Part shown: positions 6,174 to 15,449 of the stretch, piece after piece | Layout: each line of letters begins with the position of its first letter | How positions within the stretch are numbered: position 1 is the stretch's first letter | NCBI GenBank assembly: GCA_946405575.1 | Contig: CAMJHP010000008.1 | Span: 1 to 64,000, forward strand | Source: an uncultured Bacteroidales bacterium | Lineage (GTDB): Bacteria; Bacteroidota; Bacteroidia; Bacteroidales; F082 | DNA length: 64,000 nt | Direction of reading: 5' to 3' | Position numbers and translations under genes: made by a program | Notes under the pieces: generated by a model | The model's database searches: none | Told to the model about the DNA's origin: nothing | What the model saw: only the letters and a program-made list of their open reading frames with translations

Positions 6174-8840
6174 TTAATTCTGAATCATCACCTTCCGCGT
6201 CACCACCTTGCCACCGATGACGTGGACAAAGTAGATGCCTGAAGGCAGGTCGCTCACGTCGATGGTGCGCTGGCCGTCAACGCTGAAACCACGCACTTTG
6301 ACACCTTGCGGGTTGATGATGACGACACTGGCTCTACCCTTTTCGTAGTTCGTGGTGATGGTCATTTGGCCTCTTGCCGGATTAGGAGTGATGCTCACTT
6401 GGAAGGGTTCTGCATCCACATCGGGCAGTTCAGGAACTTCCGTCAGGATGTCGGTGTTGTGGCTATAGGTCACCACCTTACCAGAGACTCTCAAAATCGG
6501 GTTGCTGGAGTTGTCACAATCCGGGCAGGCGTTCTGGCCGCTCACGCAATCAGGATAGTTGGGGTGGCATTGGTCAACGTATGTCGGGTCGAATTCATAA
6601 AGCACGTCGGCGTGGCCATCAGCGAGATAGTCGTTAAGACTGTAGTCCCACACCATAGTCATACTACCTGGGCACCAGCCAGCACGGGGCCAGATCCAAG
6701 TGCCCAATTGGTCGTTACAGCCTGCCGGATTTGGTTGACAGTTTTCCCACAAATCCTGAGTGTAGGTTGTGGCACCATTGATATTGATGTTGTGATGGGC
6801 ATGATAGAACTCGGCGGCATTGCCCGTGTTGTAGGCACCGCTTTCCGTATCACTCCAGTTGTGGCCTGAAGTTGTGATTTGCAGCTTGGCCTTTTCGACA
6901 CAAGGATCAAACTCGACCGTTCGCGTCGGGATAGGACATAGGTCTGAATAATCGCCGAAGGCATAGTTACCATACCAAATCTCTCGCATATCTACATAAG
7001 GATACTCAGGAGTGCCTTTGGTGTACTCAAAGATGGCGGTGGGGTTGTAACCTTGACCCGTTGAATATTGCTCGCTATAATATTCAAATTCGACAAGACC
7101 CTGAAGCACTGATGTGAAGTCAGTCACATCGAGGTCGTCAACGCATTCTATCCTAAACGGAGTAATGTAACGACAAAGCTCTACCCATTCGCCACGATAG
7201 TTCTTCACACGGACATAACTGATATGGTCGTAGGTGTTGCAGTCGCCGTTTACGCAGTTGTGCTCATAATGCAAGTTGATGTAGTTGAAAGCATTGACAT
7301 GGGTCGGGAAGGCGTATTCGCCATAGTCGGTAAACTGTGAGGTAGTGGCCACCATCTCGCCATTCATTGCGGAAACCACCATGTCATTGATGTCAGTGGT
7401 CACATCAAAGGTGTTGGAGGCCGTGGTGACTTTTCCACCCGTCTGGGTGATGGACACGGTCATGTTGTAGGAACCTTCGCCCGAGGGGGTCCAAGTGGTG
7501 TACCAATAGCCGTTCTCCGGTTTGTCAGGATAGTCGGTCTTCAAATACAACTCTTGTCCGTCAACTTCGCATTTCACTTGTTCGAACTTAATGGCGTTGG
7601 CATGGTCGATATAGGCACTCAACACGATCATGACAGGATTCTCGAAATCGGGCATAAACACCTTAGTGCCTTCGTAAGGACGGCGGATGGTGATCTCAGG
7701 AGTATAGTTTTCGGGATCCACCACATAGAACGTACGGGTCACCGTGGGGGCGGGCTGCCATTCCGTGCCGTCGCCAGCCTGGATGGCTTTCACCTTCACT
7801 GTGCCTTCCTCACCCGTGAGGGTCAGGATGTTGCCTTCGATGGTGGCAGGGCCTTGAGCGACTTCGAAAGTCACAGGCAGGCCTGAAGTGGCAGTGGCTT
7901 CAAGGGTAATGGGGGCATTATAGACCAACTGGTCGGGAATCTCGGCGAAGTCGATGAACTGGGCAGCCAGTCCGCCGGGGAAATGGCGCACGACGATGTT
8001 GTCGAAACCGCCCCAGCCGCTGTTGAGCATATAGACACAGTTCCACATGGCGGGGTCGTATTTGTCGCCACTGCCAGGAGTAAGTCCAGCGTTGACACCC
8101 TGGCACTCAGGCACTGCTTCCCATTCGGTGGTCAGGTCGTCATACTTCATGTAAAGGGTGACGGCACCTTGGCCATTGTTGGCATCCAAGTCGATGGAGA
8201 CCTTCCAAGCGTACCAATGGCTATCTGATCCGATGGGTTTGAAGTTGCAAGCCATCGTGTTGCTGGGCAGCACCACACCGTTCATGAAGAGTGGGTTGTC
8301 GGTGCTTCCTGTCATCATCATGTAGACACCACCATCGGGGAGGGTGCTGTTCTCATCGGGGTAGATGGGTTCGCAAATGGCGTTCGATGAGGAGGCCTTA
8401 CGCAAAGGAGGAAGGACCGATCCGTCGCCGTCGCCGTCATAGCCGATGCCGACGAAGTCGCCCCACCACTGGCGGAGGATGTCGCACTCAAACTCGATGA
8501 TACCGCCATTGGAGAAGTCGAAACCATATTGGGTGATGTCGTGGGTGGCGATGTCGCCAAAAGCAGTACCGGAGGCATCCGAGAATACGCCGATGGTCTC
8601 GTCGGCCGTCGGGATGGGCGGTGTGGTGCCCCAGAAGTGGCCCATATAGTCGGTGTACAGCGGAGTGAAAGCTCCGTTGCCTGCGTGGTGCACGCGGACA
8701 TACCAACCGTCCTGGCCATTGAGGAGATGGTTGGGGTTATCTCCATACTCATAATCGTTGAAGTCGAAGGTCTTTTCGACTTGGGCGTTCATCCCGAAGG
8801 AGAAAGCCAAAAGCATAAGGATTAGGGATAGTTTTTTCAT
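6174..8840 (-). CDS. secreted PNGase F-like peptide-N-glycanase with T9SS sorting domain
   Basis: 888 residues. Signal peptide 1-20 (cut before QVEKT), an N-terminal beta-sandwich at about 21-290, an Ig-like domain at about 301-375, a second beta domain at about 380-470, then at about 480-795 a domain matching both halves of Elizabethkingia PNGase F, which releases N-glycans from glycoproteins. Matches seen: CVNGDCNTYDHISYVRVK (CPNKTC...WDRYANVYVK in PNGase F), GEWVELCRYITPF, DVTDFTSVLQG, and PRAGWCPGS. The PNGase F acidic residues Asp60, Glu118 and Glu206 correspond to Asp538, Glu590 and Glu677 here. Residues 812-888 form a type A T9SS sorting domain (SITPNPARG...GIYFVHVIGGKVVTRKVMIQN), so the enzyme should reach the cell surface or medium. 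It lies downstream of the susC/susD-like pair on the same strand. The N-terminal extension is longer than in PNGase F; substrate is inferred. Confidence 0.88.
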   Translation of the reverse strand: MKKLSLILMLLAFSFGMNAQVEKTFDFNDYEYGDNPNHLLNGQDGWYVRVHHAGNGAFTPLYTDYMGHFWGTTPPIPTADETIGVFSDASGTAFGDIATHDITQYGFDFSNGGIIEFECDILRQWWGDFVGIGYDGDGDGSVLPPLRKASSSNAICEPIYPDENSTLPDGGVYMMMTGSTDNPLFMNGVVLPSNTMACNFKPIGSDSHWYAWKVSIDLDANNGQGAVTLYMKYDDLTTEWEAVPECQGVNAGLTPGSGDKYDPAMWNCVYMLNSGWGGFDNIVVRHFPGGLAAQFIDFAEIPDQLVYNAPITLEATATSGLPVTFEVAQGPATIEGNILTLTGEEGTVKVKAIQAGDGTEWQPAPTVTRTFYVVDPENYTPEITIRRPYEGTKVFMPDFENPVMIVLSAYIDHANAIKFEQVKCEVDGQELYLKTDYPDKPENGYWYTTWTPSGEGSYNMTVSITQTGGKVTTASNTFDVTTDINDMVVSAMNGEMVATTSQFTDYGEYAFPTHVNAFNYINLHYEHNCVNGDCNTYDHISYVRVKNYRGEWVELCRYITPFRIECVDDLDVTDFTSVLQGLVEFEYYSEQYSTGQGYNPTAIFEYTKGTPEYPYVDMREIWYGNYAFGDYSDLCPIPTRTVEFDPCVEKAKLQITTSGHNWSDTESGAYNTGNAAEFYHAHHNININGATTYTQDLWENCQPNPAGCNDQLGTWIWPRAGWCPGSMTMVWDYSLNDYLADGHADVLYEFDPTYVDQCHPNYPDCVSGQNACPDCDNSSNPILRVSGKVVTYSHNTDILTEVPELPDVDAEPFQVSITPNPARGQMTITTNYEKGRASVVIINPQGVKVRGFSVDGQRTIDVSDLPSGIYFVHVIGGKVVTRKVMIQN

Positions 8841-8849
8841 AATATTAGA

Positions 8850-8944
8850 TTTAAAGATTCAAAATTTAAAGATTCAAAATTTAAAGATTCAAAATTCAAA
8901 GATTCAAGATTCAAAGATTCGAAATTCAAGATTCAAAGATTCGA
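8850..8944. repeat. A/T-rich tandem repeat in the 5' leader of the PNGase F-like gene
   Basis: Iterations of AAAGATTCAAAATTT, grading into AAAGATTCAAGATTC and AAAGATTCGAAATTC, cover about 95 bases and end ten bases before the start codon. On the coding strand each unit contains AATCTTTG, one base off the -7 consensus. Copy-number change here could alter expression; this is inference. Confidence 0.75.
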
Positions 8945-8968
8945 GTTTGACTTCGTCGTATGCTGAGC

Positions 8969-9044
8969 ATTTCCCCTAGGGGAATGGAAAGCTCTGTCTT
9001 TTTATCAAATGAGGGCAATTCCATTCCCGCAAAGGAATCTCATT
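8969..9044. repeat. intergenic element B bounded by short inverted repeats
   Basis: Left end ATTTCCCCTAGGGGAATGGA (8969-8988), whose core TTCCCCTAGGGGAA is a perfect palindrome. Right end TTCCATTCCCGC, then AAAGGAATCTCATT (9019-9044), touching the susD-like stop codon. Same ends as the elements at 144-281 and 31337-31475, with a shorter interior. Confidence 0.5.
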
Positions 9045-10728
9045 ATTCATTCCACCAGACTCGGGTTTGTCTCGTGTCGCCATGAGACATTCTTGCGATT
9101 TGTTTGGTGTAGTTTTCAAAATTGTATTCTATCTCTTTCTGAGGATATTCCATACGATAGGAAGTCAGCTTGGCGTGGTCGGTGGTGGTGGGCGTCGCCA
9201 TGGTGCGGCGTGCCAAAGCCCAGGCTTCCCAAGGCTGACGGAAGAGGTTGAGCCAACGCTGCTGGTAGATAAGTGTCAAGTAGGACTCGTTAGAATAATC
9301 GAACTCGGAGTTCATGTACACGGCTTTGTTCATCACGTCAGAAGCCATCTTATAGCCCAAAGACCAGATGTCCAATGAGCCGACATAACTGGTGTATTGA
9401 GGATAAAAATAGGTCCAACGACTGGTGTTTTGTGGCATGTGTGCCCAGAAAAGGCATGATTGGTAAATGCCTTGAAAGAGCATCTGGTCAAGGTCCATAC
9501 CTGAGAGGCTGATGCCTCCAATGCCACGGGCACCGATTTCTGCCTTCATAAAGAGCACATCGGCATAGGTTACGAAAATCTGAGGCACATATTTCTCGTC
9601 ACGAGTGAGGTAGTAGTTGAACGGTGAGAAGAGGCACGAGGGACCTTTGAAGGTATAGTTGCCATCACGGCTTTGGGCATAGGGAGAACCGCCTTCTATG
9701 GGCGTCTCAAGGGTGCGAATCTGCGGGAAAGGCCGCCATGCACCTTCGGGACAGCTGTCGTTCTTGTGACTCGTGTCGAAGAAAAGGAAAGCGCGGTAGT
9801 CGAAGATGCCGCTGCCGTCCAAGTCGTTAGTCGAAGAAAGGCAGCTCCAAACTGTTTCGCCCATACGAAGGTTCTTGTGCTCACGGAACGACCAATTATT
9901 GTCCCAATTTGTACCCAACACACTAGGCCATAAGCAGATGGCTCCTCCTAAAGGCGAACCGCCTGTAGAACTCATCTTTGAGTACATATAGTTGTAAGCA
10001 TCTACCAACAAAGGAGTGGCATATTCAGGTTCCTTGTCGTACATTCGAAGCCCATGACGCAAGATGAGTGAGTTGGCGAACTCGGCCCAAAGCGTGTAGT
10101 CGTTATTGAGCAGCACCTCGTACGGAAGCTTGTAATACTCGTTGCCATTAGCGGTAGTGGCTGAGTCGGCGTAAAGGATGTCACGCGACTGGACCAGCTC
10201 TTCCAAGAGTGACTTGTAGATGCTCTCTTGGGTATCCCATTCGGGTTTCATATTGGCCTGCGAAGAGGCATTTTCCCAAATACGTCCCGCCTGCGAGTAA
10301 GGCATATCACCAAAAATATCTGTGACTTTAAAGGTCTGATATGCCTTCAGAATGTTGAGCTGGGCACGCACCTTGTCACATACGGCAGTGTCACCTTGTT
10401 CCTCACCATAAGCGTCGAAACGTCTTTCCAATTCACGAATGTTGGTCAGCATAAGGTAATAGTCCGACCATACGTTTGAAGTACCAATTTGGGAGTTACC
10501 CCATGCCTCGGAAGTCAAAGCGCCAAGTTCCGTTTCAGGATACCATATCTCGTTTTGCAGATAAAATTGTTCGTTCATGCTTTGTTGCATAGAACTCACC
10601 ACGCCGTTAAATAGCGCCTCCACGGTCGTTCCTGTCGGCGAGAACGGGTCTTGGTTCATCTCTTCGAAGTCCTTTGTACACGAAGCCAAGGCAAATACTG
10701 CACAAATAATAAATATGTTTCTTTTCAT
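9043..10728 (-). CDS. SusD/RagB-family nutrient-binding outer-membrane lipoprotein
   Basis: 561 residues. Lipoprotein signal MKRNIFIICAVFALASC, with lipobox ALASC and Cys17 acylated, then the typical start of this family (TKDFEEMNQDP). The body is helical and Trp/Tyr-rich, with the SusD-like TPR pattern (ILKAYQTFKVTDIFGDMPYSQA) and a C-terminal YQQRWLNLFRQPWEAWALARR segment characteristic of the SusD-like_2 branch. In this family the lipoprotein sits as a lid on the SusC partner and captures the ligand at the cell surface. It lies 73 bases downstream of the susC-like gene, so one transcript is likely. The ligand could be glycan or glycopeptide given the adjacent PNGase F-like gene; the sequence alone cannot tell. 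Confidence 0.93.
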   Translation of the reverse strand: MKRNIFIICAVFALASCTKDFEEMNQDPFSPTGTTVEALFNGVVSSMQQSMNEQFYLQNEIWYPETELGALTSEAWGNSQIGTSNVWSDYYLMLTNIRELERRFDAYGEEQGDTAVCDKVRAQLNILKAYQTFKVTDIFGDMPYSQAGRIWENASSQANMKPEWDTQESIYKSLLEELVQSRDILYADSATTANGNEYYKLPYEVLLNNDYTLWAEFANSLILRHGLRMYDKEPEYATPLLVDAYNYMYSKMSSTGGSPLGGAICLWPSVLGTNWDNNWSFREHKNLRMGETVWSCLSSTNDLDGSGIFDYRAFLFFDTSHKNDSCPEGAWRPFPQIRTLETPIEGGSPYAQSRDGNYTFKGPSCLFSPFNYYLTRDEKYVPQIFVTYADVLFMKAEIGARGIGGISLSGMDLDQMLFQGIYQSCLFWAHMPQNTSRWTYFYPQYTSYVGSLDIWSLGYKMASDVMNKAVYMNSEFDYSNESYLTLIYQQRWLNLFRQPWEAWALARRTMATPTTTDHAKLTSYRMEYPQKEIEYNFENYTKQIARMSHGDTRQTRVWWNE

Positions 10729-10745
10729 AATGATTCTATTCTTTT

Positions 10746-10790
10746 TGACACGGGACTTCAGGACATTGTCCGTCTCTCAGTCTCGTGTCA
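10746..10790. repeat. small inverted repeat between the susC- and susD-like genes
   Basis: TGACACGGGACT (10746-10757) and AGTCTCGTGTCA (10779-10790) are inverted with one mismatch. The word GACACGGGACTTC links it to the GAC-rich repeat at 1455-1613. In the transcript it could form a hairpin that partly separates susC-like from susD-like expression. Confidence 0.55.
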
Positions 10791-10801
10791 TATTGTTATA
10801 A

Positions 10802-13800
10802 TTAGAGATTGACTTTCAAAGTAACCATAAACGACCTCGTTCCCGGGTAGGAAGCATATTCAAGGCCTTGGGCATTGCCCGAGCCTTGGGTGCCTTCAGG
10901 ATTGATGTTGTCGGGCAGGGTTTTGTAGAAATAAAACAGGTCGCGACCCACAAGGGAAATGGAAGCTTGCTTGAAGAGGTTTTGCTTGTCGAGCCACTTG
11001 CGGGGGAAATCGTAGGTCAACGCAAGTTCGCGCATCTTGATCCAAGTGTTGTTCACAATGCCTGGGGTGCTGAGGATGTTGCCCCAGCCCCCGAAGTTGG
11101 GCATATATTTGTAGAGGTAATGCACCACATGGTTGTTCTCAACGGCCTCGCCCGTCTCGGTGTTGATGCAATACCCCGGTAGAATGATGCCGTAGTTGCC
11201 GAGCAGCTCACCGTTTTCTTCATAGGCCAAACCGTTGCCTTCACGTTCATAAAGCGTTTCGGGGCTTTGGCCGGTCTGCATACCCACCACATAGGAGGCG
11301 CAATAGATCTGACCTCCCAGCTTGGCATCGACCAAAGCATAGAGCGACCAGTTCTTATAGGAAGCCCTCAGGTTGATACCGCCAGTCACCAAAGGTGCGC
11401 AGTTGCCAATCGGCACGCGATTATCGGTCTTCAGGTAAGTGGTACCCGTCTCGTTAAGCAAAGGCAGAGGTTTGCCATTGGCATCATAGAAAGGCCCAAC
11501 GGTAGTGCCATCGGGCATAGTATATTCATAAACATAGTCCCATCCGTAGATGGTGCCATACTCCTCCCCTTCTTCCACTGCAACAGCAGGACCGTTGGAG
11601 CCCCATATTTCGGAAAGCGTGTACATATTGGCACCTGCCAAATCTACAATCTTGTTTTTGTTGCGAGCCAAATTCAGGCCGACTTGCACACCATAATCTT
11701 TACCCTGTGCGATATCGTAGGTCATAATGGCCTCGATACCCTTGTTGGTCACCACACCCGTGTTGATGGTCACGTTGTTGGCACCCGACGAGGGAGCAAG
11801 GGGTGAGGAAAGAATCTGATCCCATGAATAGATGTTGTAATAAGTAAAGTCCATATTGAATCGGGCACCAAGACCTAGGTCAAAACCGAGTTCATAACTG
11901 CGCTGGCGTTGTGGCTTCAGCTCCAAAGGAGGGACTGTGGTGGGCAAAGTAGCCGAAAGCTGATGACCAAAAGAACTCGTGTTGTAAGTGTAAGTCAGCT
12001 GGTAGGGTTCGGTATCACTGGCGGTCTGTGCCCATGAGCCTCTCAGCTTCAGGAAATTGACTGGTCCCCAATTCCAGTTCTTGAAGGCAGAAGTCGGGAC
12101 AAAGCTCAACGTGGCTGAAGGATAGAAATAGCTGTTGTTGGTGATGGGCAAGGTCGATGACCAGTCATTTCGACCTGTCACATCCAAGAACAGCCAGTCA
12201 CTGTAGCTCAGATTGAAGAAAGCATACAAAGAATTGACTTGCTTCTCCCATTTCGACTCACCAAAGTCACGCTCGGTGGCGTTTGAGTAATTGTAAATCG
12301 TATAGAGGTTGGCATATGCCCAAGTGCCTGAAGTACCGTTTATCCCATCGCGAATACCATAGTATTGTTCGCCACCTGCGGAGAAACGCACATTGAACTT
12401 CGAACCAAAAATTTTGTCCTTATAGGCGGTAAGCAAGAAGTCCATATCGCGGGTAAGTGCAGAGGATTTACTCTTCGAGTAATAACCGCCCGCCATACCG
12501 TCGATGGTGGTGGGTTTGTGCTTGGTGGTGTAAGTGTCGTTGTTCCAGTCGAGAGCAACCTTGGCACTCGCGCTCAACCACGGTGTGATGTCGTACATCA
12601 TACGGATGGAGCCATACATCTTGTCGCGGTTGAGAGTTGTATTGTTGTTATAAAACGTCCAGAAAGTACTGCTGTAGATATAAGGATAGGGATAGCCGTC
12701 AAATTGGTTCATTGTGCCGTCCTCGTTCTCATAGGTCGTGGTTTCTATGCCTTGCCAGCTACGAGGCCAACTGTAGAGCAAACCTTTGTTGAAATTGCTG
12801 TTCGACTCACCAATCTCAGGAGAGTTGAGACGGTAATAATCCAAATAGTTGAACGCCACATCGACTTTGATTTTCTCCGACACATTAATCATAGTACCCA
12901 CATTGACCGTGGTCTGTCTCAAGTTACAGTTGTCGATGATGGCATCGGTACGCGAGTCGGTGAAGGAGACGCGGACACTACCAAAATCACCAGCGTTTTG
13001 GAAGGCGACATTGTGGTTCATCGTGTGACCGTTCTTGAACAGCATTTTCAAATTGTCGGGTTGAGGGCTATACTTGCGGATTTGGCCATCCCACCAAAGT
13101 ACGCTCTCGCCGTTCATAGCTGGACCCCAGCTCTGGGCGCCACCGTAATAGCCGAAAGTGGTGTTGGTGGGTTCGCCAGCAGGACCATTGTCGACGCTAT
13201 AAATGCCTGGATACTCATATACTTGGTTTCCATTCTCATCCGTCATACCCTCGATGGGAGTCAAAGTGGGGGTATGGAAAGTGATAGGACCACATGCACC
13301 ATACTTATTCTGTACGGAGCGGTAGAGATAAGGCGTAGTGATTTTGAAGCCTGCCGAATAACTAATGCCAAGGCCACGTTGCTTCGAGCCTTTCTTGGTG
13401 GTGATGAGCACCACACCGTTGCCGCCACGCGAGCCGTAAAGAGCTGCAGCCGTAGGGCCTTTCAGGATGTCGAGACTTTCGATATCCTCCTGATTGATGT
13501 TGTTAAGGGCTGTACCCCAGTCACGACCACCGCTCCATGAAGTGAGGCCACCCTCATTCGACATAGGCACACCATCGACAACGATAAGCGGTTGATTGTC
13601 GCCAAAAATACTGTTGTTACCACGGATGGTGATACGCGACGAAGTACCATCAACACCATTAGGGTTGATGATTTGCACACCTGCCGAACGACCGCTCAAG
13701 GCACTGATGACACTGCCCGAGCCTGACTTGGCAATGAGTTCACCGCCGATTTCCTCAGTGGCATAACCCAATTCGCGTTTCTGACGCTTGATACCGAGGG

Positions 13801-14128
13801 CGGTAACCACCACATCATCAAGGGTCTGTGAATCCACCTCAAGGGTGACATCGATCTTGGTCTTGCCTTTGATAGCGACCTCTTTGGTCTTGTAACCAAC
13901 GAAACTGAACACCAACACACCTTTGCTGTCAGCATTCAACGAATAGTTACCATCCATATCGGTCACGGTGCCGGCAGAAGTGCCTTTCACCTGAATGGTG
14001 ACACCAGGCAGACCATAGCCATCATCGCTTGATACGACCTTGCCGCTCACCGCGATACTTTGGGCAAAGACAGCAAACGGGGTCAATAATGCAAACAAAA
14101 AAAGAAATAGTAACGTTTTATTGTTCAT
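10802..14128 (-). CDS. SusC/RagA-family TonB-dependent outer-membrane transporter
   Basis: 1108 residues. Signal peptide 1-22 (ends AVFA), a carboxypeptidase-regulatory-like beta domain at about 27-100 (VSGKVVSSDDGYGLPGVTIQ...GYKTKEV), TonB-box-like DDVVVTALG at 104-112, the plug domain at about 113-240 (VSALSGRSAGVQI, IRGNNSIFGDNQPLIVVDGVP, LKGPTAAALYGSRGGNGVVLI), then a long beta-barrel ending with SFMVTLKVNL. Proteins of this family import ligands across the outer membrane with a SusD partner, powered by TonB. It heads a minus-strand run: susC-like, susD-like, PNGase F-like. A -7 box lies at 14154-14161. No anti-sigma or ECF gene is next to it, so the control route is not visible. Confidence 0.95.
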   Translation of the reverse strand: MNNKTLLFLFLFALLTPFAVFAQSIAVSGKVVSSDDGYGLPGVTIQVKGTSAGTVTDMDGNYSLNADSKGVLVFSFVGYKTKEVAIKGKTKIDVTLEVDSQTLDDVVVTALGIKRQKRELGYATEEIGGELIAKSGSGSVISALSGRSAGVQIINPNGVDGTSSRITIRGNNSIFGDNQPLIVVDGVPMSNEGGLTSWSGGRDWGTALNNINQEDIESLDILKGPTAAALYGSRGGNGVVLITTKKGSKQRGLGISYSAGFKITTPYLYRSVQNKYGACGPITFHTPTLTPIEGMTDENGNQVYEYPGIYSVDNGPAGEPTNTTFGYYGGAQSWGPAMNGESVLWWDGQIRKYSPQPDNLKMLFKNGHTMNHNVAFQNAGDFGSVRVSFTDSRTDAIIDNCNLRQTTVNVGTMINVSEKIKVDVAFNYLDYYRLNSPEIGESNSNFNKGLLYSWPRSWQGIETTTYENEDGTMNQFDGYPYPYIYSSTFWTFYNNNTTLNRDKMYGSIRMMYDITPWLSASAKVALDWNNDTYTTKHKPTTIDGMAGGYYSKSKSSALTRDMDFLLTAYKDKIFGSKFNVRFSAGGEQYYGIRDGINGTSGTWAYANLYTIYNYSNATERDFGESKWEKQVNSLYAFFNLSYSDWLFLDVTGRNDWSSTLPITNNSYFYPSATLSFVPTSAFKNWNWGPVNFLKLRGSWAQTASDTEPYQLTYTYNTSSFGHQLSATLPTTVPPLELKPQRQRSYELGFDLGLGARFNMDFTYYNIYSWDQILSSPLAPSSGANNVTINTGVVTNKGIEAIMTYDIAQGKDYGVQVGLNLARNKNKIVDLAGANMYTLSEIWGSNGPAVAVEEGEEYGTIYGWDYVYEYTMPDGTTVGPFYDANGKPLPLLNETGTTYLKTDNRVPIGNCAPLVTGGINLRASYKNWSLYALVDAKLGGQIYCASYVVGMQTGQSPETLYEREGNGLAYEENGELLGNYGIILPGYCINTETGEAVENNHVVHYLYKYMPNFGGWGNILSTPGIVNNTWIKMRELALTYDFPRKWLDKQNLFKQASISLVGRDLFYFYKTLPDNINPEGTQGSGNAQGLEYASYPGTRSFMVTLKVNL

Positions 14129-14153
14129 AATATGATGTTTATAACTTTGGGGA

Positions 14154-14161
14154 CAAAAGTA
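14154..14161 (-). promoter_or_regulatory. -7 promoter box for the susC-like gene
   Basis: Minus-strand TACTTTTG, an exact TAnnTTTG match, 26 bases before the ATG. A TTG lies 23 bases upstream, slightly longer than typical spacing. Confidence 0.5.
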
Positions 14162-14243
14162 GAAATAATTCTTGATTGGTCGGTCAAAATAATGAAGATT
14201 TGTTTTGCCTCAATAACTAATTGACAAAAACAGCTATTGGGAT

Positions 14244-15449
14244 ATAAAAAATGAGAGTGATTGAAACAACCACTCCCATTTTGTCAATTTAACACTCTGC
14301 TCACTTGACCACCAGCTTGCGGACAACCGTACCCTTGCCTTCCACCGTGATGCGCATTGTGTAGACACCTGCAACGGACGGGGCCGTCAACATTGCGGGC
14401 ATCTGTGTAGACGTTGCACGCAACGTCTCTACACCCATAGCGTTCACGATTTCAACGCGGACGGGAGCCTTGCTTTCGGCATTCACACCGATACTGAACT
14501 GCTCGCCTCCGTTCACGGGGTTCGGGTAGACTTGTACGCTGCTGGCCAACTCGTCCATTCCCGTTGTGCCCCTGAAGTGAACCACGAAGACATCCTCTGG
14601 CTCGCCAATGGTGGCGTTGACGGCGAAGCTGAGGCTCTCCTCGGCATCATAGTATTCCGCGCCTGTCTCCGCGTCGTACAGCCTGAAGCCCAATTCGACG
14701 GCATCGTTTCCGGCAATGGTCAGGAAGGCCACATAACGGTTCAGTGGCTCCACATACGTCAACTTCGCGCTGCCTCTGCACTCGCCGTTGGCATCGAAGG
14801 CAGCCAGCTCGTAGTTGTCCGTTGTCAGCTCAACATCATCGAGTTCCACCACGGCCATCACCGTCATATTGTGCGGATAGGCGTGGATGTCGTTCGTCCA
14901 GTGTGTGGCCTTGGGCAAAGTTGGGATCTCAGTACTGCGGCCTCCGTCGGGATAGACCAGCGTGGTCGACGTGGTGTTGTTCGACAGGTACATCAAACCT
15001 GTGCCAGGCGTGATGCTCTGCAGCTGGCCAATCCACATTCCGCTGTAGTATATCGCGTAGTCGGATTGCGACTTCACCTGGTCGCCGTTGGCAGGCGTGT
15101 ATCCCGAGAAGGCTTCCGACACGCTCATCGTGTTGGTGCACGGATAGCCTATCCAGTTCCAGCCGCTGCTGACGGTGATGGGATGGTCGGAGGGTGTGAC
15201 AGGCGCGCCCGTCATCTCTATCTGACAGCTTGTGGTGTTGTCTATCATATACGTCTCCTCGTTGGTGATGCTGCTGAGCATACCGAACCACATCGAGCCG
15301 TAGTTGGTGACGAAGTCCGTCTGCGACTTGATCTGGTAGCCGTTAGTGCCTAGGCTCTCCTCCAGCATTGCCAGGCCGTCGATGCCGTCCTGTTCCACGT
15401 AGGTGCTCCACCAGTTCCAGCCTTGGGCGAGGTCGGTGGTTTGGGTGAT
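14244..15449. repeat. 1.2-kb duplicated segment, copy 1 (cassette plus terminator)
   Basis: Matches 18274-19479 base for base over nearly its whole length (constant offset 4030), covering the terminator and the shared C-terminal cassette. The main mismatches cluster at 15050-15115, where this copy instead matches the last gene (about 60590-60660). Confidence 0.9.
14246..14282 (-). terminator. terminator of the thioredoxin/FISUMP adhesin gene
   Basis: On the minus strand AAAATGGGAGTG pairs with CACTCTCATTTT (one G-U) around a 12-base loop, followed by a T-rich run. An identical hairpin follows the next array gene (18276-18312); both are inside the duplicated 3' segment. Confidence 0.8.
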
